This document shows, piece after piece, positions 11,877 through 23,125 of a stretch of DNA of 64,000 nt (positions are counted from its first letter, which is position 1; the number at the start of each line of letters is the position of its first letter). The translations under genes were made by a program, and so were the position numbers. Location: assembly GCA_032716605.1 (NCBI GenBank), contig CM064495.1, positions 43,004,896-43,068,895 of the forward strand, in the 5' to 3' direction. The stretch comes from Paralithodes platypus (taxonomy: Eukaryota > Arthropoda > Malacostraca > Decapoda > Lithodidae). The notes under the pieces are model-generated. The model was given only the letters and a program-made list of their open reading frames with translations, made no database searches and was not told the origin of the DNA.

Positions 11877-12072
11877 TACAGGTCTCCCTCAATATCCGAT
11901 GCCCTGATTTACGATATTATTGTAGGTTTTTAGGTGTTTGGGTTTGGGTTTTGGCTGGTCCCAGAACGCATCCCCATTTACCCCATTAATTTTAGGGTTC
12001 GCTATACAATATTTCTATTTCATATCAGGTTTTAAGGAACGTAACCCAATCGTAAATCGAGGGAGACCTGTA
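11877..12072. mobile_element. pogo/Tigger-like MITE (TA-CAGGTCTCCCTC ends)
   Basis: A 196-base element bounded by TA on both sides, with inverted ends CAGGTCTCCCTC...GAGGGAGACCTG. CAGG-start TIRs and TA duplications are typical of the pogo/Tigger branch of Tc1/mariner. Full copies occur at 59520-59715 (opposite orientation) and 63137-63332. Confidence 0.85.
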
Positions 12073-12540
12073 GCAATATATAAGACGAGACATTTGTACA
12101 CACTCCACCAACCTCCATGTATTAATACAGTAACTTGTAGTCAATTCATGATACTATGACCCCTATACTCTGTCTACTTTATGAAGTCCGTTTGGGTGTG
12201 GTCCGCCTGGGGCATGAGATAAAGGCACAGTTTTCACGTTTAGGGTAAACAGAGAAACAGCCACCGTTTTCTTACCTTAGGTCAGGTCAATCCATTTGGC
12301 AATGTCGCGAAAACAACGTTGAAATTTTGTATACAAAGTATATGCATTTATCCTTAAAAAAGTGTCTCATTCTTAAAACCATATAGCTTTATTTTAATTT
12401 AATCTATACAGATTATACATAACTCATTTGTAAAGTTGTTAATAGCTTAAAATGTGAGATCTTTTATTCAGAATTTAAGATTGGCAGATCTGCCTTTATC
12501 AGATTCCTGACCGGACAACGCCCGAGCAACCTTCATAAAA

Positions 12541-12726
12541 TAGAATGACTATAGCCCCTTTATAACTCAGGGAGGGCTGGAACAAACGGGCTGTAAATAA
12601 TATCAACATTTATTTATTGGTTGACTCTTCCCAAATGTTGTAAGTATTAGCTCGATTGCCCATGTCCTTTTTGAGTATTGAGAGTTAGGGGGTCGGATTT
12701 CTAGTTGCCATGATGAGTAGACTATA
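12541..12726. mobile_element. MITE related to the 36.9 kb element
   Basis: The ends ctatagccc...gtagactatag are inverted. Internal blocks gggctgtaaataat, gactcttcccaaatgttgta and gctcgattgcc are shared with 36890-37093. Confidence 0.65.
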
Positions 12727-12928
12727 GTAATACTGTACCTCATAATAGAAATCATACCAGTGGGATATGAACCTAAAAATCTTTGGTCACACTTACAGGG
12801 TGTAAATTGTGTATATTTCTTGGAGTAATATGGCGCTCCGTTAATAATTACGAAGAGTCCATGGGCCAAATCTAGAAATTTTACGAATCAATAGAATGCT
12901 GAGGGAGCCTAATTTTTTCATAAACTCC

Positions 12929-13216
12929 AATAATAGACTAAGGAGGGACATACTAATAATAGACTAAGGAGGGACATACTAATAATAGACTAAGGAGGAA
13001 CATACTAATAATAGACTAAGGAGGAACATACTAATAATAGACTAAGGAGGGACATACTAATAATAGACTAAGGAGGGACATACTAATAATAGACTAAGGA
13101 GGAACATACTAATAATAGACTAAGGAGGAACATACTAATAATAGACTAAGGAGGGACATACTAATAATAGACTAAGGAGGGACATACTAATAATAGACTA
13201 AGGAGGGACATACTAA
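12929..13216. repeat. 26-bp minisatellite, 11 copies
   Basis: Unit: taataatagactaaggaggg plus acatac. Copies differ almost only at one site (gggac versus ggaac), and these variants occur in runs, as expected from slippage or unequal crossover of unit blocks. No spacers, so it is not a CRISPR. Confidence 0.93.
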
Positions 13217-13689
13217 TCATTAACAAATATATTACATCGAAATGTGATTTTCATGGCAATATGAATAATGTCTAATTGACTGTACTGAATTATACTATGG
13301 CTCATGGAAAACAAAATAATTATGTCAGAGGTGTAACAGACCAGAGCAGGTTAAAAATAATGGCACTGGGCTGAGATCCATGTATTGTCAAGAAACAAAC
13401 TACTCGCTCTAAATAGCTTGATGATGCAATCCAGTTGCACATGTACCCTGTTTTTATCATGTTTCTCTTTACTACCCGTAAATATGGCATTTACAAGTAA
13501 AAAAAGATATATGTTTTTTCTGAGGTATGTTAATGATTTAGCGTGACATTGGGTAATTCTTTTAGTCGGATAGTTTCCGGATACGTCCACGAACATTTAT
13601 TTGACTGACACATAATTTAGGAGCATTGCGTAATTTCTTACAGACAAGCTGCTACTTGATCTGCTGTGAGATATTAACACAATTTCCAG

Positions 13690-13765
13690 TCAATATAAAC
13701 ACCATTTGAGGAGGAGCACTTTATTGATAACGTTTCGCAGATAGATCTTCCTCGAATGGTGCTTA
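13690..13765 (-). mobile_element. Possible Penelope-like element pLTR remnant
   Basis: The minus strand reads gaggaagatctatctgcgaaacgttatc then aataaag, flanked by inverted accattYgagga blocks. A gaggaaga...gcgaaacgtt motif is typical of Penelope-like terminal repeats, whose degenerate hammerhead core has this layout. Very short, so only a tentative call. Confidence 0.3.
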
Positions 13766-14500
13766 TATTAATTCTGTCCAATTTTCAAGGGTTAATTTAA
13801 CACAACAACATACTTTCCAGTGTCTTGTCAATGTTCAACTATGACAATACTTTCTTAATATAATTGTTTGCCAAAAAAAAAAAAAAAAAAATGGCCCCTT
13901 GTTTTAATCCGGAGGAGATGGGGAGTGTAGTGTGCAGGAGATCAGAGGGGTGTGTGTGTGTGGGAGGGAGACAACACAACTTCTTCACGAGGAATGTCAA
14001 GGCTCACAGTCAGTTGGCGGCGTCTTGGGAGGCTGGCATCTGCAGGGAGAAACACTGCCTATAAATTTGTTATTCATACAATATGATTAAATACTCTTGT
14101 ATGTGATATCCTACTTAGGCTATATTTTGCATAATATCAGTGTAATGAAAAAAACTACAACTTGTCTTTACCTGAACATTTACTGCCAGTCAGCCATTTC
14201 GAACGATGTATGTACTGTATTATAATTCCAGATATAGTATCCAACACTTGTATGCTGTGTTAGATGGATATTAAATATATAAACAATTCTTCAGTAAAAA
14301 CCTGAAGGAAAGTCACACTGGGCGCCATATTATAGTGCATGCGAGAGGGAGTGAGAGTGTGTAATCTTCTGAATGTTTTCTTATAATGGAACAAAAATAG
14401 AATTCTTGGTGTAGGAGTCAATAATAGAGTGAGGCACTAAGGCACCTCACTCCTCCATTGACTGTCTCCCTCTCGTGGTGCCCTTGTTGACAGGATCACT

Positions 14501-16213
14501 CTACAGGCGATCTCTGGACCTCTCCCGGGCGGCTGACAAACGGTATATCTTGCCATCCACGTCCAAGGAAGTGTCCTTCTGTTTCTTTTCTGTCGATCCC
14601 TTCCCAAGATCTCCCACTTCATAATATTCGTCATCAAGTTTCGGAATGTGAATAACGAGGACACCATCTGACGACACAAAGGCGTTGATGGTGAGAAGGT
14701 CTGCGTCTTCGGGTATTGGTATAGGCTTGACGAAGGTGAGTGTGGTGAGGGAGGAACCGTCGCGTCTTGTGGCATAACCTCGCACCACCAGCTCCCGTCC
14801 GTCCACCACCTCTGCTGTTACCTCGCCACCCAGAAAGTCATACACATCCACAACAATCTGAAAGCACAATAAGGTTAGTTGACCGCCTCGATCAGCTATT
14901 ACCTCATCACCTAGATTAGGTTTTCAAAGATATCCACAACAACCTGAAAGCACAATATGGTTAGTAGCAATTCAAAGATGTACAACCTAGAGGGTAGAAT
15001 TCTCTATACAGTATTCATTATAAATAAGTGCATATTTGTTCTTTGTAATTGATGTGCTAATGATTAAAGACCTATTATCCCTTCAAAACGATTTCTGAAT
15101 AATTATTACTGTATATTGTCACTAAACTCTTGTCACAGCTCAGCAAAAATGTCAACGTATGGAGTATTGTATATAGTGATGGCACAGTTGAAAGAAATAT
15201 CTAAATATATAATAAGCAGTATATGATTACTTAATGCAATATAATTTAAATTATCATAAACTAAGATTGAGGATAACACAATGGCTCACCGTCTGAGCAC
15301 AGGAATGATCGTCAATATGGGCGGCTTGGTTCTCCAGCTTCAGATCCCGCTGCCGCAGGTCTCGGTAGGCAGCAATCTCTTTGGACTTGTCAGAGGGCAC
15401 ACGAAACTTTTGTAGCACATATCTTACTGCTGCCAAAAACTGTTCTTGATAATTTGCAAAATGTTCGTCATCAGAGAAATGGCCCATGGACTTTATGGAA
15501 AGGAGTCTGTTCTTGTAAGTATCATCTACTTCTGGCCGCACCCGTTTGGCCATTTTCTTTTTCCCTTCTGCCTCTGCCTCAGCCGCTTGACTCTGCTCTT
15601 CTCCAAGGCGCCGGTGAACAGAATCGGTTTCAGAATCATCTCCAAATGCACAGTCCTTCCCGGCAGCAGATTTTTTATAGCTTTCGTCGTCGTTGAAGTT
15701 GACTTGACTTTCAATAGAGACTTGCTTCTCTTGCTGTGATGTCTGAGAAGCAGCATCAAGCTTTGCACCACTTGAGATGTCGAACTGAACTGGAATAATG
15801 ATATCTCCTTCAGTATCATTCTGAAACAAAAAATTAAGAAATCATTTTAGCAATAATATTAAAACTTCCATAATATAAGAATATTGTTTCATTCATATGT
15901 TTTTCTTGTGATATACAGTATAATGTATAATTTTAAAAAACTTAGTAGAACGAGCAGGTTCAAAGAGATCACAAAAGGATATGACATAGAACACAATAAG
16001 TATATAATGAAACAGACTGTATGATTTAACCATGCGTACCTTGCAAGAAGATCCCTCCATAATTTTAGTCTGAGAAGAGGCAGACTGAGAGCTCTCTTTG
16101 ACGTGTCCCTCAGAACTCATCGTCAGAGCTTCACTGGCTTGAGATGCCTGCACCGCACTCTGTTGTTTATTCACTGATACAGATTCCTCCTTCAGGGCTG
16201 CTTGCTGCATGGT
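14501..16213 (-). other. Spacer exon plus ACD module 4 (residues 697-1049)
   Basis: Exon 16213-16040 encodes a 58-residue Ser/Gln-rich spacer with no ACD sequence. Exons 15820-15290 and 14857-14501 carry the most divergent module: GHFSDDEHF, VRYVLQKF, AYRDLRQRDL, IVVDVYDF, VLVIHIPK, then a ~40-residue charged C-terminal tail. Confidence 0.88.
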
Positions 16214-19200
16214 CTGAAAGTATGTGAACATATTGAAAATTGGTATTTGGAATTTGACTAATAATAGGGTAATATTGATTCATACAAGTTTAAATCACCA
16301 GTTTAAATGACATCAGTAGATTCTAACCTTTTTGGGAGCAATGATGGTTAGGACATCATCAGAAGACATGACAGCAGTGATATCTTCCTGTTGCACATTA
16401 CTTGGTAGCGTGAACTCTCGAACAAAATGGTTGCAGGCCATGGCACCGCCCTCTAGACGCTCAAACTTGCCTTCCACAACCAGTTGTCCTTCTTCAAGCA
16501 AGTTCACAGTCACCTCACCTCCATCCGTGAAGTCGTGCACATCCACCACAAACTATGCAACACAAAACAGTTATAATAAAACTTCCACATTATTACTGAA
16601 GGAAGTTACTAGTCTACACAATTGTGATAAACATTAGGTGGTTCTACTGTAGATATCTTAACAGCAATAAGTTTAATCTAAATTTAGATATATAAATTGC
16701 AATAAGATACCATCTCACCTTATAGCTGGTTTCGTTTTCAGAAGTGGAGACTGCCTGGTTTTCGTCCCTCATGTCACGGGTGCGGAGTTTCCTGTAGCAG
16801 GTCATATCGTCACTGACCACAGAGGAGGAGCGATCATCCCACCTGGTCAACACATCTCTGATGGCATCTTGGTAGTTCTTCCAGTTATCCTCAAAGAATG
16901 AATCATTAAAGAATAATTGACCTCTGGTGGTGATGGGAAGAGCAATGCTTCGTCGACCACCATGCTCTTCACTCCTTACCATTTTCCTTGTTTCTTGAGA
17001 TTTGTTCTGTAATGCATCAGCTTGTTGCGATGAGTTGAGGCTACTTTCATTACTCACAGAGACAACTTGAGGAGTAGATTCATTGGTGGCTTCTTTGGAA
17101 CATGTAATGGATTGTGAGGTCTGCTTCGCTTCTGCTGAAACTTGTGGAACTTCTCCTACAATGTTTGATTTGACAGATTGTTGAGTTGACTGAGAGAGTT
17201 CTTGTTTACTTTCGCCACCCAATTTCTGACTTGCACGTTCTTCTGCATGTTTAGAACTCATTGAAGATGTGTTGCTAGAAGTGTGAGAACTAGACATACT
17301 GTTGTCCACTACTTTTGCTTTGCTTGTTATATTTGCTTGACCATCCTGTCCAGCATTCGTTCCTCGACCCTGTAGAATGTAATATAATCAGTAATTGATA
17401 AACTTTCATGCTTATCAGATATTATCAAAATTAATATTTCAATTCTATAACAAAATTCAACAATATACTTGCCATTTTCGGGGCAGTTATGGTAAGAATC
17501 CCATCTGCAGACATGACCGAGGTGATGGCATCCATGTCAGTGAGGTGCGGGAGTAAAAAGCGCCGCTTGAAGGTTCTGGGGGCGCCACCATCGGCTCCTC
17601 CACCCTCCAGACGGCCCTCCGCCAGCAGCTCCAGTTCACCAATCACCTTCACCTTCACGTCACCAGCTACGAAATCCATTACGTCCAACACAATCTGTCC
17701 GCACACCAAAAAATTCAGCAAACTTCTTCAACACGTATTAGCCTACACAGTGTAGTCCAAAAAAACTCTTTCCCATGAAGAACCCAGACAGTTATCTTCA
17801 TGGTAAACAACTTTGGGGCATTCTACATTTACAGTCTAGTTAAGATCAGATAATACGATTCAAATGTAGCCACATCAATTTAAAATGTTTACATACAAAT
17901 CATCTACATTAATTACTTGCATTGTGGATGAATATTTCCCTATACAGTCCAATTTGCACTCACTTCAAAAGTAATTTAAATCAATTTTAGTGATCTAAAA
18001 TGATAAATATAATTACAACATAGAACATCATTATTTTGATGTGCATCTAGATTAACTCAGTTTGTTGCAATTCAAAGTTAGTTATATAATTCATATTTGT
18101 TCACCAACCAACTTTACTTCTAAACTCAATTAATGAAACCAACAAATACATGTGGCACTCCAAGGACTCGAACCTAGGATACTCACACCGAAATGCCAAT
18201 GAAACAATCACGATCATAGCGAACCTTGTGTGCGTCATCCCTGGAAGTGACTGTGACAGCCTGGTTGCCATCATCAAGGTGTTTTGAACGCAGCTTCCTG
18301 TAGCGGCTCATGTTACTAGCATTACGGAAGTCATCATCGTCGCCCCACTTTTCATCCCCGCCCCACTCTTTCAAGATGTCCTTCACTTTCTTGTCGAAAT
18401 CCCAGCGACTGTCTTCGAACTCTGAGTCATCAAAGAATCGTCCCATCTTCTTGAAGGGTACATCACGGAAATCAGAGGCTGGTGACTGGCCCGATCGGTT
18501 TCTGAACTCCTCCCTAACTGATGAAGCTCCATGTTCTCTTCTGTTGTCGGCTGATGTGTCTCCGTGTCCAGCTGTTCCCCCGGTAAAAGCTCGGGTGTTC
18601 TCTGTGCTGCTGCGCTCGTTCGAGGAAACATGCTGCTTTGGAATAGATGAACCATTTTGCTTTCCTCGGCTCCCCTAAAAGAAAAAAGAATGCAGTTAGA
18701 ATTTGTAATAACGCTTGAATGAGTAGTATAGAAAAGAACACATTCAGAGATTAAGCTGAATTATGCTTTTAGGTGAAACAAAATATTTGATCAATATTGC
18801 TAAGACAGTCATCTTAGTTCCTGCTTAGTTAAAAGGAAACAATGGCAAAACTAAAAAAAATCACAGCTCATAAGCTTTTGAGTACCTACCCTATGATTCG
18901 ATAAAATTGACTGCCATTGATAAAAGAAAGCAACAGTAGTTTAGTATAATATTATGACATAATTATTCATACACATTTTCAATATTGTTATCTTTTCTTT
19001 GTAGCTAGGTTTAGGTTTAGTTTCTTAAATAATGTTAAAATCAAGAAACCCATCAGGTGCCTGATAGCTTTATGCCAATGACGATTTTAAGTTTTGAAAG
19101 TTTAGAGAGGAAAATGGTGCATGAACAAATATAACTAATGACGATTTTAAGTATTTAAAGTTTAGAGAGGAAAATGTTGCATGAAGTAATAGAACATCAT

Positions 19201-22200
19201 ATTCTATTAGTATATGGCGTTACAGTAGCTCTTTGCAATACGTTTCCCCTTTAATCAATGAAACGTCAAAGCATCATAGACCCTTTGAGCACCCGCGTTT
19301 GTTCTTGATTATGGCTCATAGTTCCACTAAAGTCAAACTCATTCTCCAGACTAGTGTCTCTTTGCTGTTACCCAGAATGGCACAATAATATAAGTTGTGT
19401 AAATGTTTGTTATTAATTAGTTTGATGATGACCTTCTTGGGGGCAGTGATAGTGAGGATGCCGTCCTGGGACATGACGGAGGTGATGGCCTCCATGTCAG
19501 TTTGTTGTGGTAGTGAGAAGCGCCGTTTGAAGGTTCTGGGGGCGCCACCATCGGCTCCTCCACCCTCCAGACGACCCTCCACCAGCAGCTCCAGTTCACC
19601 AACCACCTTCACCTTTACGTCACCAGCCACAAAGTCCATCACGTCCAGCACAATCTGTACAAGTATAAAGTAGAACAAAGTTGGACCTCTCTTGGAAAGA
19701 TCATATTACCACTTGCTAAAAAGCTTCCCAGAAGTTAGGTTTCTTATGTATCGAGCATTGTTTGCATGTGTTGGGAGGTTCCACCCATACTTCTCGAAAG
19801 GGGAGAGTCAAAAGCATTGTGTATCATCAACTCACTTCCTCTTACTTATTCCCTACAATCTCCTCTATACACCACAATGTTGCATCTCTCTCACTCTTAT
19901 ACCGCTATTACAATAATCAGTGTTCTTCAGAACTTTCTTAGTGAATCCCTCCTACCTTACGGAGAGTGGTGGTGGTGGTGGGGGGGGGGGGGGGGTACCC
20001 GCCTTTCAACACACTCCCACCCTTATTCTGTCCAACTGTCTAACCCATGAATGAACCGATTTTCCCAGCCTTTCTTCTAATCAACAAGTAAGCTTTGGAG
20101 CTCTCTCCCTTAATATTTCTTTCCCTCAGCCAATGACTTAACCTGCTTGACCCTCCGTGTGTCCAAGCATTTTGACTCGAAAGTACAGTACCTTGACTTT
20201 GGCTCTCTGTCACTCTTTCAACTTTGGGGGGAGACACTTGTTACAGGTAGCTTTGCCCTTTGTCTCTTTCACTCACACAAAAAAAGTAAAATAACGCAGT
20301 TTTCCTGCTATGGCTTGAACATTGATTACCGAATCATAGTACTTTGATCAACACCACCATCACAACCAATGTCCTTCCTACTGTTATCACCATCATCACT
20401 GGCTCAACTACAATACTAAAATCACCACCACTAAAAATAATCTAAATTCACATTGAAGTACATTTCAAAGTATTACTAAGCTACTCACAGAGGATAAAAG
20501 GGTAACATACTATTTGACTAAACGCAACTCGACACAAACGATGGGGGCTCTTAAACCACCATATATCATGCTAACAGGTCCTTGGTCCTGTTATATCTAG
20601 CATAGTGAGTCAGTATGTCTAAGTTTCACAGCAGTACGGTGCTTAGGATATTTGAATGGCGAGTCAACCTTCCCTCCCCCCCCCCCCCCTCCTTAATAGC
20701 ATCCAATGAGACTTGTGAGGATTACTTCAAACAATTACAATGGATGGATGAAGCATAGGAACGATGATCCTCCAAGCAAACCTAATCAACATTATGCTAT
20801 GGAATTTAGATGTGTGGATTTACAATGCCAGAAAACATAGCAATAAAACAAAACCTGGACCTGATTAGTGTGTGATGGTATTAATATCTGGTGTTCCCAA
20901 TAACCCCTTTTATCTAAGCCCCTCAGCTGTTGACCATAGGGATTACAAGGTGGATTGGACCCCATGTATGTAATATCGCAATCGTATATGAAAAATGTAT
21001 ATGTAAATATAAGTAATCTATCTGGCCATAGAATATCTGAATATATGTTTCAAATAGTAAACATAAATGCTTGGGTTATTAAAAACAGTGCAAATAGTGG
21101 CCATGGCTTTCACGTATACTCAAACATGATAACAGAATATGTTGATTAAATATTTTAATAATGCACTAAATGAACCATATTTGACATAATTAAAAGTAAA
21201 GACATATGTAATTGCACAGTACTATACCCTGTTTATTTTCAACTGACGATAAATTGAATTCCTTAGCTGCTAATTTGTCGATACTGAATGGAAAAATATG
21301 AAAGTACCATGTCTCTGCATCATATTAAGACCAAGTTTATATAATTAGCACCACATTTCACTACAAAATCTTCAAAATAACTGAGAAATCTTGATGGGAA
21401 CTTTGCAATTTACCGTCAGTTGAAAAGAAACCGAGTATGGACGTGCACTGTTAGGACTGTTTAGTGGGGCGTTTTACGAAAGCACGGATGGGCACATTAA
21501 AAGCGCAGCGTTTTTTTCTACGGAAGCGGGGATTTTTTTTGTTTGATTTTTTTTTATATCAAAAGAGCGGATGAGTTTTGTATCATTAACGCGTTTTTCA
21601 GTCACCTCTTCCTGGTCAATACGAGGAAGTGGAAGTCAGCTTGTGAGTCAGGATTTGGGATAGTTCTTTATTGATCGCGATTTTCACTCACCTTCCGTTA
21701 AAATAGGATTTCAGAGGCTATCAACCCTCTGGATTGTTAAGCCAGCACACTGTAAGCCAAAAATAACGTCAGGACTGGAGCCCCTTTTCGAGAACCCCAG
21801 TCCCTTGGTCTGTTAGCCAGACATTAATGTCTGTTAACGGGAGGTGGAAGTAGGATTGTGAAGCAGGATATATATCTTTGTTCTTTATTGCTCGCATTTT
21901 TCATTCACCTCTTCCGTAAAAATAGCTAAAATAGTCCTTTATTGATCTTAAAATATATATAATCTACACTGGACACTCGCAATTACATGTTTATTCTTGC
22001 TGTGAATCGGAAATTAGATGCTAAGGGATTCAATTTATCGCCAGATGAAATGAAACAGAGTATAATTATTTGGGATTTGGGATTGCTTTGTACTAACCTT
22101 ATGGGCGTCATCTTTGTTGGTGACTGTGCAGGCCTGGTTATCGGCCGAGAGGTTACGAGATCTGAGGTTCCTGTAGCGGTTGAGGTTACTGGTGTGTCGG

Positions 22201-22415
22201 AGGTCGTCATCGTCGTCACCCCACTTGTCCCCCAGCAGGTCCTCGTCCCCCCACTTGCTCAGGATGTCCTTCACCTGTTTGTCGAAGTCGCCCCTGGTGT
22301 CGGCGAAGGAGGAGTCTTGGAAGAAGCGACCACCCCTCCGCGAAATGGGCAGGTCGAAATCAAAGAAATCCTCGGCAGTCATTCTATCCCGCGCTCTGTC
22401 TCTGCGGCCTGCCAT
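14501..22415 (-). CDS. Small heat-shock family protein with four alpha-crystallin domains (nine exons, 1049 residues)
   Basis: Exons, 5' to 3' on the minus strand: 22415-22098, 19654-19433, 18674-18225, 17694-17473, 17369-16719, 16552-16328, 16213-16040, 15820-15290 and 14857-14501. Every exon length is a multiple of three and every intron is phase 0. The ATG at 22415 has an ideal context (ACCATGG). Four modules each have an N-terminal arm (GRFF-x-DS-x-F ... D-x-x-VKDIL-x-x-W), a YR-x-LR-x-R linker, strand beta2 (NQACTVT), then an intron splitting the alpha-crystallin domain. The next exon carries IVLDVMDF, the F(K)RRF-x-LP strand and the family's closing motif (S-x-DGILTI-x-APK). Small heat-shock proteins hold unfolding proteins in soluble oligomers; they usually have one ACD and ~150-250 residues. 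Module 4 ends the protein (VLVIHIPK), then a charged tail without a clear I-x-I/V anchor. Ser/Gln-rich spacers separate modules 2-4. Intron 4 has a GC donor. I saw no convincing heat-shock elements upstream. Confidence 0.93.
16328..17369 (-). other. ACD module 3 (residues 405-696)
   Basis: Exons 17369-16719 and 16552-16328. The leader is long and Ser/Gln/Thr-rich (low complexity, predicted disorder), then LFFNDSFFEDN, IRDVLTRWD and CYRKLRTRDM. The ACD is more divergent (FVVDVHDF ... VLTIIAPKK). Confidence 0.9.
17473..18674 (-). other. ACD module 2 (residues 181-404)
   Basis: Exons 18674-18225 and 17694-17473. A 75-residue polar leader (Ser/Arg/Gly/Asn) precedes MGRFFDDSEF, VKDILKEWGG and RYRKLRSKHL. 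The ACD ends ILTITAPKM directly before the GC donor. Confidence 0.9.
18118..18182 (-). mobile_element. SINE subfamily 1 fragment 42 bases past a crystallin-gene donor
   Basis: Reverse copy of the 6855/48905 SINE: the B box appears as ggactcgaacc on the plus strand, followed by the catgtggcact junction. The fragment starts 42 bases inside the intron that begins at 18224. Confidence 0.75.
19684..20290 (+). mobile_element. Degenerate jockey/CR1-like LINE 3' fragment in a crystallin-gene intron
   Basis: It matches the 40.9 and 54.5 kb copies in order: gatcatattacca, the cacaatgttgcatctctctc block, the stretch of gagctctctcc, then an A-rich tail at about 20278-20290. It is antisense to the host gene, starts only ~30 bases from the acceptor of exon 2 (19654), and is broken by a G run at 19978-19995. 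Confidence 0.8.
21221..21443. mobile_element. MITE family F (ends ctatacyctgtttmttttca / tgaaaagaaaccgagtatgg)
   Basis: Inverted ends around caactgacg(g)taaatt. A full copy lies at 26557-26775; partial copies are at 21995-22070 and 33165-33275. It lies in the first intron of the crystallin gene. Confidence 0.75.
21995..22070. mobile_element. MITE family F end, ~27 bases from exon 1 of the crystallin gene
   Basis: It carries the family's terminal block gctaagggattcaattta ... gaaatgaaacagagtata. The exon 1 donor is at 22097. Confidence 0.7.
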
Positions 22416-22973
22416 GGTGATTGTGTTGTTCCTCTCCTATATGGAATTTATGTCCTATAAGTTTGTTATCCTTATATTTTCTGTCAATTTCTGTTCTGTT
22501 AGCTTAATGTTCGTCTGTTAGAGTTGCTCTATTAATATTTTGTTTATGTTATGTTCAGGATTGCAGTCCTATTACTTGTTCTTCTCCTGTTTTGAGTCAG
22601 GTCAGGTGAAGGTATTGAGGGACGAGCCTTTACAACGGCTCCTCGTAGCTCTCTCCTCTTGTTTGTTACCTTCTATTTACACAAACACTCACTAAAACCC
22701 CGATAACTGTAGTATCAGCGTGCGTAACTGTGGTAGTGTGTGTACTGGGCGTGAGGGGCGTGGTTCTGGGTCTTATACCACCGCCCAACCACCACCCACG
22801 ACCACCTCACTGACGTGGCCTAGGCGTCACTTGGGTATTTTGAGCCCCGCGCCGCCCCCAGCCTGCTAGATGCTTCCTTACTGAGGCTAGGCATCTCGCT
22901 GCCTCACCACCTCGTTACCCAGTGCTAACATTCATTACAAAGCCTAGTCAAACGAAATATGCCTAACGTAACT

Positions 22974-23125
22974 AAAGTGCTATGGTATATTAATTTATAT
23001 AGTCACACTTGACTTAATGTAGGCTAGGATAGGTGATGAGATAGTAGGGGGTACTATATTCATCACCTATCCTAGCCTACATTAAGTCAAGTGTGACTAT
23101 ATAGATTAACTATACCGTAGCACTT
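22974..23125. repeat. Hairpin-forming inverted repeat with ~66-base arms
   Basis: Arm 22974-23039 and its near-perfect inverted copy 23060-23125 flank a 20-base loop. The inner 45 or so bases (from agtcacacttgacttaatgt inward) match exactly. It looks like a MITE with almost no interior. Confidence 0.9.

Larger units (their letters stand above)
4830..14500. other. Gene-free interval between MMP21 and the crystallin gene (tail-to-tail)
   Basis: No coding exon could be supported. The interval is a stack of MITEs, SINEs, one VNTR and one minisatellite, described separately. Unassigned stretches longer than 300 bases (about 6220-6850, 8000-9100, 9400-10020, 10700-11120, 12080-12540, 13220-13690, 13900-14500) are AT-rich, with short ORFs that show no splice or domain logic. 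The 67-codon frame at 8552-8755 lies in purine-rich low-complexity DNA. Confidence 0.6.
19433..22415 (-). other. ACD module 1 (residues 1-180)
   Basis: Exons 22415-22098 and 19654-19433. The arm contains RGGRFFQDSSF, VKDILSKWG and an Asp run (WGDDDDD); the linker is RYRNLRSRN. The ACD second half is 66/74 residues identical to that of module 2 by my count. Confidence 0.9.

Noticed and set aside
12929..13216. CRISPR-like array
   Set aside because: Units are contiguous without unique spacers, and the setting is a eukaryotic chromosome.
14437..14775. Second protein on the minus strand over the last crystallin exon
   Set aside because: It is an off-frame shadow of the ACD module 4 exon.
22416..22900. 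Heat-shock element array upstream of the crystallin gene
   Set aside because: No run of alternating nGAAn/nTTCn units could be found by eye; single matches are expected by chance.
22974..23125. microRNA precursor
   Set aside because: Arms are too long and too perfect for a pre-miRNA; MITE-like structure is more likely.
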